Translations under genes and position numbers: made by a program
Shown: piece after piece, positions 35,504 through 42,538 of the stretch
How the letters are laid out: each line of letters opens with the position of its first letter
Position numbering within the stretch: the first letter of the stretch is position 1
The notes under the pieces: generated by a model
What the model was told of the DNA's origin: nothing
Seen by the model: only the letters and a program-made list of their open reading frames with translations
The model's database searches: none
Source of the DNA: CBDFGK01 sp965247075
Lineage (GTDB): Bacteria; Pseudomonadota; Gammaproteobacteria; Pseudomonadales; Halieaceae
Length of the DNA stretch: 64,000 nt
Reading direction: 5' to 3'
Assembly: GCA_965247075.1 (NCBI GenBank)
Contig: CBDFGK010000002.1
Location: 310,001 to 374,000, forward strand

Positions 35504-35599
35504 ATGAAGATGAATGATAATGAAGCGGCTAAACGGCTGAAGGAAGCTAAACAACAACTCTTTAAAACCATTACTGAACAGAACTATCAGGCGGCATAG
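35504..35599 (+). CDS. 31-codon mini-ORF downstream of gene A
   Basis: ATG 35504 to TAG 35599; starts MKMNDNEAAKRLKEAKQQLF, a highly charged amphipathic helix. Here a short duplication ahead of it repeats the first codons (a stop follows in that frame). No clear ribosome-binding site. Conserved in four modules, but since the DNA is near-identical that does not prove translation. Confidence 0.35.
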   Translation: MKMNDNEAAKRLKEAKQQLFKTITEQNYQAA

Positions 35600-35686
35600 T
35601 GGTGACCCTTACAGCCACTATCAAAACCCAGAGTTCAGTATCATTTGGTTATTGGAATATACTCCACTGGATTACACTTATTTTTT

Positions 35687-35851
35687 CTATTTCTCGCAAT
35701 GCTCAGGGTCGCCGCCGCAAATCTCGCAGACCCCGTCAAGGCCAATCCTGTTGAGGCCGCCGCAGGAACCTGATATTGGCGCACGACCACGCAGCACACC
35801 TATTGCCATACCGGCAACCAACAGTACAAAGGATAGTACAGGTTCCATCAT
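35687..35851 (-). CDS. NqrM-like protein, array copy 1
   Basis: 54 residues: MMEPVLSFVLLVAGMAIGVL helix, then RGRAPISGSCGGLNRIGL and CEICGGDPEHCEK, with all four cysteines expected for NqrM. Three residues shorter than copy 0 in the helix. Transcribed opposite to the flanking array genes A and B. If expressed it would help mature Na+-NQR; the nqr operon itself is not in the window. Confidence 0.78.
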   Translation of the reverse strand: MMEPVLSFVLLVAGMAIGVLRGRAPISGSCGGLNRIGLDGVCEICGGDPEHCEK

Positions 35852-35987
35852 TTTCCCACTGCCCTGTTAGCCCAATGTGCGGGTGTCCAAGCTTTTTCGG
35901 CTGATCGTTGGCTGAGGATTTACCCGCTGCTGTCCCCCACCCTGGACAATGCGGTATACTGCCCGGCAATATTGCGTGGAGATAGCC

Positions 35988-36290
35988 ATGTCCCCTGAAA
36001 TTCTGACCATCCTCGGTATGACAGCGACCATCCTGATTGCCACTTGGACCATGAACCGCTCCTTGCGGGCCGATCTGCACCGCTTCGAAGATAAAGTGGA
36101 TGCCCGCTTTGAGGCCGTGGATGCCCGCTTTGAAGCCGTGGATGCAAAAATCGACGCCCTGCGCGATGAGGTCAAAGAAGAACTACAGGCAATGAATACC
36201 CGGGTTGCCAGCCTCAGTGAGCGCATGGCTGGACTTTCAGGTCTCGTCCAGGGACTCAAAGAGGCCATTGTTGCCCGCTCGGCGGCATAA
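35988..36290 (+). CDS. Array gene B: chimeric TM/coiled-coil protein
   Basis: 100 residues. The N-terminal helix is the shared MSPEIL type. The first half of the coil (LHRFEDKVDARFEAVDARFE) is that of gene A, while the second half (DEVKEELQAMNTRVASLSER and the tail AIVARSAA) is that of type II genes D, F, G and H. The switch falls near residue 58. It is thus a recombinant of the two classes. Function unknown; a membrane-anchored coiled coil by appearance. Confidence 0.75.
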   Translation: MSPEILTILGMTATILIATWTMNRSLRADLHRFEDKVDARFEAVDARFEAVDAKIDALRDEVKEELQAMNTRVASLSERMAGLSGLVQGLKEAIVARSAA

Positions 36291-36319
36291 CTTACGTTCA
36301 GGCATAACCGGGAACAGGG

Positions 36320-36475
36320 TTGTCCCGCCTGGTCAAGGAGATGCGCTTGCGAAGCATCCGTTCCACTGAACCAGCCAACGCATTTCTGCCCCGGTTTATT
36401 GACGACTACAAGCGACGTTGTGCGGTCACCGCACACTATCCCGACAATGCTGCATATTCCGGCCCAGCGTGAGGT
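36320..36475 (+). mobile_element. ISNCY-type transposase fossil (between B and C)
   Basis: Plus-strand translation gives LVKEMRLRSIRSTEPANAFL, then PRFIDDYKRRCAVTAHYPDN, a pattern of ISNCY/IS1202-type transposases just before their C-terminal part. It is only about 50 codons with no catalytic motif. Closely similar copies lie after genes D and F. Confidence 0.6.
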
Positions 36476-36591
36476 ATTACACAGCGGCGCCTTCGCTGTT
36501 TCGGCTGATCGTTGGCTGAGGATTTACCCGCTGCTGTCCCCCACGCTGGACAATGCGGTATACTGCCCGGCAATATTGCGTGGAGATAGCC

Positions 36592-36780
36592 ATGTCCCCT
36601 GAAATTCTGGCCATCCTTGGTATGACAGCGACCATCCTGATTGCCACCTGGACCATGAACCGGTCACTGCGCACAGAACTGCGTGAAGACAGGGTGGATG
36701 CCCGCTTTGAAACCGTGGATGCAAAAATCGACGCCCTGCGCGAAGCCCTGCACGGGCTTGACAAGCGCATGGCCGGCTGA
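36592..36780 (+). CDS. Array gene C: truncated type I protein
   Basis: 62 residues. Same start and helix, then LRTELREDRVDARFETVDAK and LREALHGLDKRMAG, where a 10-base deletion relative to genes A and I brings in a TGA. The remaining tail stays open behind an overlapping TGATG as a 14-residue ORF (MQGLREAIVARSVA), so reinitiation could yield the tail separately. It may be non-functional or a short variant. Confidence 0.65.
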   Translation: MSPEILAILGMTATILIATWTMNRSLRTELREDRVDARFETVDAKIDALREALHGLDKRMAG

Positions 36781-36905
36781 TGCAGGGACTCAGGGAAGCC
36801 ATCGTCGCCCGCTCGGTGGCCTGAGTGCTTCGGTCTGTGGCCGCGTTGTCTCGGCGCGTCACGATGCAGCCCCCGGCCCTTGTTCCATCGGCAATCGCTA
36901 TCGCT

Positions 36906-37001
36906 ATGAAGATGAATGATAATGAAGCGGCTAAACGGCTGAAGGAAGCTAAACAACAACTCTTTAAAACCATTACTGAACAGAACTATCAGGCTGCATA
37001 G
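36906..37001 (+). CDS. 31-codon mini-ORF downstream of gene C
   Basis: Translates the same as the copy at 35504 (MKMNDNEAAKRLKEAKQQLF start, ITEQNYQAA end). Charged helix, no good ribosome-binding site. Confidence 0.35.
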   Translation: MKMNDNEAAKRLKEAKQQLFKTITEQNYQAA

Positions 37002-37088
37002 TGGTGACCCTTACAGCCACTATCAAAACCCAGAGTTCAGTATCATTTGGTTATTGGAATATACTCCACTGGATTACACTTATTTTTT

Positions 37089-37253
37089 CTATTTCTCGCA
37101 ATGCTCAGGGTCGCCGCCGCAAATCTCGCAGGCCCCGTCAAGGCCAATCCTGTTGAGGCCGCCGCAGGAACCTGATATTGGCGCACGACCACGCAGCACA
37201 CCTATTGCCATACCGGCAACCAACAGCACAAAGGATCGCACAGGTTCAATCAT
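37089..37253 (-). CDS. NqrM-like protein, array copy 2
   Basis: 54 residues starting MIEPVRSFVLLVAGMAIGVL; all cysteines of SGSCGGL and CEICGGDPEHC are present. The start region differs from copies 0 and 1 (Ile-Glu-Pro-Val-Arg instead of Met-Glu-Pro-Val-Leu). That adds an Arg at the edge of the helix. Same opposite orientation to its neighbours. Confidence 0.78.
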   Translation of the reverse strand: MIEPVRSFVLLVAGMAIGVLRGRAPISGSCGGLNRIGLDGACEICGGDPEHCEK

Positions 37254-37388
37254 TTTCTCACTTCCCTGTTAGCCCAATGGCCGGCGCCTTCGCTTTTTCG
37301 GCTGATCGTTTGCTGAGGATTTACCCGGTGCTGTCCCCCACGCTGGACAATGCGGTATACTGCCCGGCAATATTGCGTGGAGATAGCC

Positions 37389-37835
37389 ATGTCCCCTGAA
37401 ATTCTGACCATCCTTGGTATGACAGCGACCATCCTGATTGCCACCTGGACCATGAACCGCTCCTTGCGCACAGAACTGCGTGAAGACATCATAGATGTCC
37501 GCGGAGAGATCAAAGAGGTCCGTGGAGAGATTGACGGCCTGCGTACTGAATTGAAAGCCGATAACGCCGCGCTGCGCGATGAATTGAAAGCCGATAACGC
37601 CGTGCTGCGCGATGAATTGAAAGCCGATAACGCCGCGCTGCGCGATGAATTGAAAGCCGATAACGCCGCGCTGCGCGATGAATTGAAAGCCGATAACGCC
37701 GTGCTGCGCGATGAGGTCAAAGAAGAACTACAGGCAATGAATACCCGGGTTGCCAGCCTCAGTGAGCGCATGGCTGGACTTTCAGGTCTCGTCCAGGGAC
37801 TCAAAGAGGCCATTGTTGCCCGCTCGGCGGCATAA
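37389..37835 (+). CDS. Array gene D: TM/coiled-coil protein, type II
   Basis: 148 residues. Shared helix and LRTELREDIID, then two 7-residue units VRGEIKE/VRGEIDG and five 11-residue units of the type LKADNAALRDE, then the type II tail VKEELQAMNTRVASLSERMA through AIVARSAA. Strict 7- and 11-residue periods predict a long straight parallel coiled coil on the cytoplasmic side of one membrane helix. Function unknown. Confidence 0.78.
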   Translation: MSPEILTILGMTATILIATWTMNRSLRTELREDIIDVRGEIKEVRGEIDGLRTELKADNAALRDELKADNAVLRDELKADNAALRDELKADNAALRDELKADNAVLRDEVKEELQAMNTRVASLSERMAGLSGLVQGLKEAIVARSAA

Positions 37836-37959
37836 CTCTTGCTGTTCACGCCCGCACCGCCGGCGTCTGATCGCCGCGAAGCCGGCGAGTAGCCCCCTCC
37901 GGGCACGCGCTACACACGCCCCTTGCGGTTCTTACGTCCAGGCATAACCGGGAACAGGG

Positions 37960-38130
37960 TTGTCCCGCCTGGTCAAGGAGATGCGCTTGCGAAGCATCCG
38001 TTCCATTGAACCAGCCAACGCATTTCTGCCCCGGTTTATTGACGACTACCATCGACGTTTTGCGGTCACCGCACACTATCCCGATAATGCTGCATATTCC
38101 GGCCCATCGAGAGGTATTACACAGCGGCGC
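37960..38130 (+). mobile_element. ISNCY-type transposase fossil (between D and E)
   Basis: Reads LSRLVKEMRLRSIRSIEPAN and then PRFIDDYHRRFAVTAHYPDN. Same fragment as at 36320 with a few substitutions; no catalytic residues remain. The spacer before it (37836-37959) holds GC-rich filler without a recognisable gene. Confidence 0.6.
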
Positions 38131-38231
38131 CTTCGCTGTTTCGGCTGATCGTTGGCTGAGGATTTACCCGCTGCTGTCCCCCACGCTGGACAATGCGGTA
38201 TACTGCCCGGCAATATTGCGTGGAGATAGCC

Positions 38232-38420
38232 ATGTCCCCTGAAATTCTGACCATCCTTGGTATGACAGCGACCATCCTGATTGCCACCTGGACCATGAAC
38301 CGGTCACTGCGCACAGAACTGCGTGAAGACAGGGTGGATGCCCGCTTTGAAACCGTGGATGCAAAAATCGACGCCCTGCGCGAAGCCCTGCACGGGCTTG
38401 ACAAGCGCATGGCCGGCTGA
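38232..38420 (+). CDS. Array gene E: truncated type I protein
   Basis: 62 residues with the same product as gene C, including the 10-base deletion and the TGATG stop-start overlap. C-D and E-F are therefore one duplicated unit of about 1.64 kb, and the deletion happened before that duplication. Confidence 0.65.
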   Translation: MSPEILTILGMTATILIATWTMNRSLRTELREDRVDARFETVDAKIDALREALHGLDKRMAG

Positions 38421-38539
38421 TGCAGGGACTCAGGGAAGCCATCGTCGCCCGCTCGGTGGCCTGAGTGCTTCGGTCTGTGGCCGCGTTGTCTCGGCGCGTC
38501 ACGATGCAGCCCCCGGCCCTTGTTCCATCGGCAATCGCT

Positions 38540-38635
38540 ATGAAGATGAATGATAATGAAGCGGCTAAACGGCTGAAGGAAGCTAAACAACAACTCTTTA
38601 AAACCATTACTGAACAGAACTATCAGGCTGCATAG
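38540..38635 (+). CDS. 31-codon mini-ORF downstream of gene E
   Basis: Same predicted peptide as at 36906. Translation unproven. Confidence 0.35.
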   Translation: MKMNDNEAAKRLKEAKQQLFKTITEQNYQAA

Positions 38636-38722
38636 TGGTGACCCTTACAGCCACTATCAAAACCCAGAGTTCAGTATCATTTGGTTATTGGAATATACTC
38701 CACTGGATTACACTTATTTTTT

Positions 38723-38887
38723 CTATTTCTCGCAATGCTCAGGGTCGCCGCCGCAAATCTCGCAGGCCCCGTCAAGGCCAATCCTGTTGAGGCCGCCACA
38801 GGAACCTGATATTGGCGCACGACCACGCATCACACCTATTGCCATACCGGCAACCAACAGCACAAAGGATCGCACAGGTTCAATCAT
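38723..38887 (-). CDS. NqrM-like protein, array copy 3
   Basis: 54 residues, as copy 2 except Leu to Met at the end of the helix (IGVMRGR). All cysteines kept. The one visible change is conservative. Confidence 0.78.
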   Translation of the reverse strand: MIEPVRSFVLLVAGMAIGVMRGRAPISGSCGGLNRIGLDGACEICGGDPEHCEK

Positions 38888-39022
38888 TTTCTCACTTCCC
38901 TGTTAGCCCAATGGCCGGCGCCTTCGCTTTTTCGGCTGATCGTTTGCTGAGGATTTACCCGGTGCTGTCCCCCACGCTGGACAATGCGGTATACTGCCCG
39001 GCAATATTGCGTGGAGATAGCC

Positions 39023-39478
39023 ATGTCCCCTGAAATTCTGACCATCCTTGGTATGACAGCGACCATCCTGATTGCCACCTGGACCATGAACCGCTCCTTG
39101 CGCACAGAACTGCGTGAAGACATCATAGATGTCCGCGGAGAGATCAAAGAGGTCCGCGGAGAGATCAAAGAGGTACGTGGAGAGATCACAGAGGTACGTG
39201 GAGAGATTGACGGCCTGCGTACTGAATTGAAAGCCGATAACGCCGTGCTGCGCGATGAATTGAAAGCCGATAACGCCGCGCTGCGCGATGAATTGAAAGC
39301 CGATAACGCCGCGCTGCGCGATGAATTGAAAGCCGATAACGCCGTGCTGCGCGATGAGGTCAAAGAAGAACTACAGGCAATGAATACCCGGGTTGCCAGC
39401 CTCAGTGAGCGCATGGCTGGACTTTCAGGTCTCGTCCAGGGACTCAAAGAGGCCATTGTTGCCCGCTCGGCGGCATAA
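39023..39478 (+). CDS. Array gene F: TM/coiled-coil protein, type II
   Basis: 151 residues. Four 7-residue VRGEI units and four 11-residue LKADNA units, otherwise as gene D. The three-residue difference from D equals two extra heptads minus one hendecad, so length change is by whole units only. Same helix, same tail. Confidence 0.78.
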   Translation: MSPEILTILGMTATILIATWTMNRSLRTELREDIIDVRGEIKEVRGEIKEVRGEITEVRGEIDGLRTELKADNAVLRDELKADNAALRDELKADNAALRDELKADNAVLRDEVKEELQAMNTRVASLSERMAGLSGLVQGLKEAIVARSAA

Positions 39479-39507
39479 CTTACGTCTAGGCATAACCGGG
39501 AACAGGG

Positions 39508-39725
39508 TTGTCCCGCCTGGTCAAGGAGATGCGCTTGCGAAGCATCCGTTCCATTGAACCAGCCAACGCATTGCTGCCCCGGTTTATTGACGACTACAAG
39601 CGACGTTTTGCGGTCACCGCACACTATCCCGACAATGCTGCATATTCCGGCCCAGCGTTTTGAGGTATTACACAGCGCCGAGGCGCTGACACTCATCCTG
39701 TGCCTGCACCGAGCCTGTTTCACGA
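39508..39725 (+). mobile_element. ISNCY-type transposase fossil, longest copy (between F and G)
   Basis: As the other two fossils but running further: after PRFIDDYKRRFAVTAHYPDN it goes on, past a TGA, with LHSAEALTLILCLHRACF, matching the LHS.EALD.IL region of ISNCY transposases. This is the least deleted copy and may show the original insertion. Confidence 0.6.
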
Positions 39726-39870
39726 TTCCCGCTCGGGTTAAGGTTTCCTCGCTGGGCACATAACGGCGCCTTCGCTGTTTCGGCTGATCGTTGGCTGAGG
39801 ATTTACCCGCTGCTGTCCCCCACGCTGGACAATGCGGTATACTGCCCGGCAATATTGCGTGGAGATAGCC

Positions 39871-40251
39871 ATGTCCCCTGAAATTCTGACCATCCTTGGT
39901 ATGACAGCGACCATCCTGATTGCCACCTGGACCATGAACCGCTCCTTGCGCACAGAACTGCGTGAAGACATCATAGATGTCCGTGGAGAGATCAAAGAGG
40001 TCCGCGGAGAGATTGACGGCCTGCGTACTGAATTGAAAGCCGATAACGCCGCGCTGCGCGATGAATTGAAAGCCGATAACGCCGTGCTGCGCGATGAATT
40101 GAAAGCCGATAACGCCGCGCTGCGCGATGAGGTCAAAGAAGAACTACAGGCAATGAATACCCGGGTTGCCAGCCTCAGTGAGCGCATGGCTGGACTTTCA
40201 GGTCTCGTCCAGGGACTCAAAGAGGCCATTGTTGCCCGCTCGGCGGCATAA
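39871..40251 (+). CDS. Array gene G: TM/coiled-coil protein, type II
   Basis: 126 residues: two VRGEI heptads and three LKADNA hendecads. It is exactly 22 residues (two hendecads) shorter than gene D. Shared helix and AIVARSAA tail. No nqrM or mini-ORF follows; a different small ORF does. Confidence 0.78.
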   Translation: MSPEILTILGMTATILIATWTMNRSLRTELREDIIDVRGEIKEVRGEIDGLRTELKADNAALRDELKADNAVLRDELKADNAALRDEVKEELQAMNTRVASLSERMAGLSGLVQGLKEAIVARSAA

Positions 40252-40289
40252 CTTACGTCCAGGCATAACCGGGAACAGGGTTGTCCCGC

Positions 40290-40481
40290 CTAGTCATCCC
40301 AACAGCCGTATTGTTCGGTACAGCCACACTCGATGCAGTGGGCAACGCCGGGCTCTTCCTCCCCAATGTCGAGCCGCTCACCGATAAAATCGGCAAGGTC
40401 CCCCACCGTGTGCCCATCATCGTGTGTGGCACCCACCCGGCGGCGGCGTTCTTTACTAATGGCGTCATTCACTCCTGTCAT
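40290..40481 (-). CDS. Small unknown protein with a Cys-rich end
   Basis: 63 residues: a charged N-terminus (SKERRRRVGATHDDGHTVGD), a short helical middle (LADFIGERLDIGEEE) and a C-terminal cluster HCIECGCTEQYGCW that could bind a metal. The CxxCGCT pattern is like small phage-associated zinc-ribbon proteins but is too short here to assign. Opposite strand to genes G and H. An incomplete copy lies at 41067-41210. Confidence 0.45.
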   Translation of the reverse strand: MTGVNDAISKERRRRVGATHDDGHTVGDLADFIGERLDIGEEEPGVAHCIECGCTEQYGCWDD

Positions 40482-40633
40482 TGGTTTTCTCCCGCTCGGG
40501 TTAAGGTTTCCTCGCTGGGCACATAGCGGCGCCTTCGCTTTTTCGGCTGATCGCTGGCTGAGGATTTACCCGGTGCTGTCCCCCACGCTGGACAATGCGG
40601 TATACTGCCCGGCAATATTGCGTGGAGATAGCC

Positions 40634-41044
40634 ATGTCCCCTGAAATTCTGACCATCCTTGGTATGACAGCGACCATCCTGATTGCCACTTGGACCATGA
40701 ACCGCTCCTTGCGCACAGAACTGCGTGAAGACATCATAGATGTCCGCGGAGAGATCAAAGAGGTCCGTGGAGAGATCAAAGAGGTCCGTGGAGAGATCAA
40801 AGAGGTACATGGAGAGATCACAGAGGTACATGGAGAGATTGACGGCCTGCGTACTGAATTGAAAGCCGATAACGCCGCGCTGCGCGATGAATTGAAAGCC
40901 GATAACGCCGCGCTGCGCGATGAGGTCAAAGAAGAACTACAGGCAATGAATAGCCGGGTTGCCAGCCTCAGTGAGCGCATGGCTGGACTTTCAGGTCTCG
41001 TCCAGGGACTCAAAGAGGCCATTGTTGCCCGCTCGGCGGCATAA
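40634..41044 (+). CDS. Array gene H: TM/coiled-coil protein, type II
   Basis: 136 residues: five heptads (three VRGEIKE, then VHGEITE and VHGEIDG) and only two LKADNA hendecads. Net difference to gene D is plus 21 and minus 33 residues, that is exactly minus 12. Shared helix and tail, with one Thr to Ser change before RVASLSER. Confidence 0.78.
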   Translation: MSPEILTILGMTATILIATWTMNRSLRTELREDIIDVRGEIKEVRGEIKEVRGEIKEVHGEITEVHGEIDGLRTELKADNAALRDELKADNAALRDEVKEELQAMNSRVASLSERMAGLSGLVQGLKEAIVARSAA

Positions 41045-41066
41045 CTCTTGCTGTTCACGCCCGCAC

Positions 41067-41210
41067 CGCCGGGCTCTTCCTCCCCAATGTCGAGCCGCTC
41101 ACCGATAAAATCGGCAAGGTCCCCCACCGTGTGCCCATCATCGTGTGTGGCACCCACCCGGCGGCGGCGTTCTTTACCAATGTCGTCATCACTCCTGTCA
41201 TTGGTTTTCT
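41067..41210 (-). pseudogene. Partial copy of the small Cys-rich ORF
   Basis: Repeats most of 40345-40495 (VGATHDDGHTVGDLADFIGE on the minus strand) but lacks the Cys-rich end, because the match stops at gggctcttcctcc. Filler between genes H and I. Confidence 0.5.
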
Positions 41211-41355
41211 CCCGCTCGGGTTAAGGGTTTCCTCGCTGGGCACATAGCGGCGCCTTCGCTGTTTCGGCTGATCGTTGGCTGAGGATTTACCCGGTGCTGC
41301 CCCCCCCCGCTGGACAATGCGGTATACTGCCCGGCAATATTGCGTGGAGATAGCC

Positions 41356-41658
41356 ATGTCCCCTGAAATTCTGACCATCCTTGGTATGACAGCGACCATC
41401 CTGATTGCCACTTGGACCATGAACCGGTCACTGCGGGCCGATCTGCGCGCAGACATGCTCCGGCTTGAAGACAGGGTGGATGCACGCTTTGAAGCCGTGG
41501 ATGCCCGCTTTGAGGCCGTGGATGCCCGCTTTGAGGCCGTGGATGCAAAAATCGACGCCCTGCGCGAAGCCCTGCACGGGCTTGACAAGCGCATGGCCGG
41601 CCTCGAAGGGCTGATGCAGGGACTCAAGGAAGCGATTGTCGCCCGCTCGGTGGCCTGA
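41356..41658 (+). CDS. Array gene I: TM/coiled-coil protein, type I, full length
   Basis: 100 residues. Shared helix, then LRADLRADMLRLEDR, heptads VDARFEA (three), VDAKIDALREALHGLDKRMA and the intact tail LEGLMQGLKEAIVARSVA. It retains the 10 bases deleted in C and E. Its upstream block is altered: the usual gtcccccacg is a run of nine C followed by g. It is the last gene of the array. Confidence 0.76.
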   Translation: MSPEILTILGMTATILIATWTMNRSLRADLRADMLRLEDRVDARFEAVDARFEAVDARFEAVDAKIDALREALHGLDKRMAGLEGLMQGLKEAIVARSVA

Positions 41659-41733
41659 GTGCTTCGGTCTGTGGCCGCGTTGTCTCGGCGCGTCACGATG
41701 CAGCCCCCGGCCCTTGTTCCATCGGCAATCGCT

Positions 41734-41829
41734 ATGAAGATGAATGATAATGAAGCGGTTCAACGGCTGAAGGAAGCTAAACAACAACTCTTTAAAACCA
41801 TTACTGAACAGAACTATCAGGCGGCATAG
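41734..41829 (+). CDS. 31-codon mini-ORF downstream of gene I
   Basis: As the other copies, with two changes (NEAVQRLKEAKQQLF). Both substitutions keep a charged helix. Confidence 0.35.
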   Translation: MKMNDNEAVQRLKEAKQQLFKTITEQNYQAA

Positions 41830-41916
41830 TGGTGACCCTTACAGCCACTATCAAAACCCAGAGTTCAGTATCATTTGGTTATTGGAATATACTCCACTGG
41901 ATTACACTTATTTTTT

Positions 41917-42069
41917 CTATTTCTCGCAATGCTCAGGGTCGCCGCCGCAAATCTCGCGGGCCCCGTCAAGGCCAATCCTGTTGAGGCCGCCGCAGGAACC
42001 TGATATTGGCGCACGACCACGCATCACACCGATTGCCATACCGGCAACCAACAGCACAAAGGATAGTAC
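41917..42069 (-). pseudogene. NqrM-like gene, array copy 4, start lost
   Basis: Matches copies 1-3 from the stop at 41917 up to the VLSFVLLVAGM helix, then breaks at about 42069 into unrelated sequence, removing the ATG and first residues. A TTG in frame just beyond the break could serve as a weak start. The cysteine motifs are kept. Confidence 0.65.
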
Positions 42070-42120
42070 CAATGGCACTTACTTAAGCTCTAAGGGTAGA
42101 TCTGATTAGTGCCCCGGTGC

Positions 42121-42530
42121 GGCTCTTCTCCGCTTCTATGAGTGAAAAAGGATGCCGATCCCCCGTAATCTGTTGGTATATAAGGCTTCCGACACTTTAT
42201 ATGGAACAGGTATATGGGAATCGACATCCAGAGGGATATTTTGGGCCTCAAGGGGCAGTGCGTCAATCAGATAAAACTGGACGAGGAGGAGGGACAGCTC
42301 GTCATTTGCTGCCGCCGGGACAGGCGCAGAAAAGCCATAGACCCCGTTACCGGGCAGAAGGGAACGGTCAACCGGTATGTCCGCCGACAGGTCAGGGATG
42401 TGCCGCTGTCTGGCTATCCCTGCGTGATTGAAATGGAGCTGGCCCAGGTGTTTATCAGCAGGAACGAACGGCGGATAGAGAGCTGTGAGTTTGTTGACAG
42501 GGGATGGCGTTTCACCCGCCGCTGCTGTCG
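42121..42530 (+). mobile_element. 5' remnant of an ISL3-like element (right island copy)
   Basis: Starts ggctcttctccgcttctatg, the same end as at 20675. From ATG 42214 it encodes the N-terminal 100 or so residues of an ISL3-type transposase (GIDIQRDILGLKGQCVNQIK; zinc-finger region with CCRRDRRRK; VPLSGYPCVIEMELAQVF; RGWRFTRR), then loses homology just before the ppdK stop. The DDE domain is absent. Confidence 0.75.
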
Positions 42531-42538
42531 CCCACACC

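Larger units (their letters stand above)
34606..42069. repeat. Tandem array of nine TM/coiled-coil gene modules
   Basis: About 7.5 kb of head-to-tail near-identical modules. Each has a conserved upstream block of about 110 bases (ttcggctgatcg ... tggagatagcc) and a plus-strand gene starting MSPEIL. Two module types exist. Type I (genes A, C, E, I) is followed by a 31-codon ORF and a minus-strand nqrM-like gene. Type II (B, D, F, G, H) is followed by a transposase fossil or other filler. The pairs C-D and E-F form a direct repeat of about 1.64 kb. The last nqrM copy is cut at 42069, which marks the array end. Confidence 0.93.

Noticed and set aside
38884..39852. 322-codon minus-strand Ser/Arg-rich frame through array gene F
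   Set aside because: It is the complement of the coiled-coil repeats; similar shadows lie opposite D, G and H and follow their unit numbers.
34606..42069. Integron cassette array
   Set aside because: Cassette-sized modules suggested it, but no attC-type core sites (GTTRRRY with its partner) or integrase were found, and nqrM genes lie in opposite orientation.
34606..42069. Diversity-generating retroelement or prophage tail variation
   Set aside because: No reverse transcriptase, no template/variable repeat pair with adenine-biased changes, and no phage structural genes.
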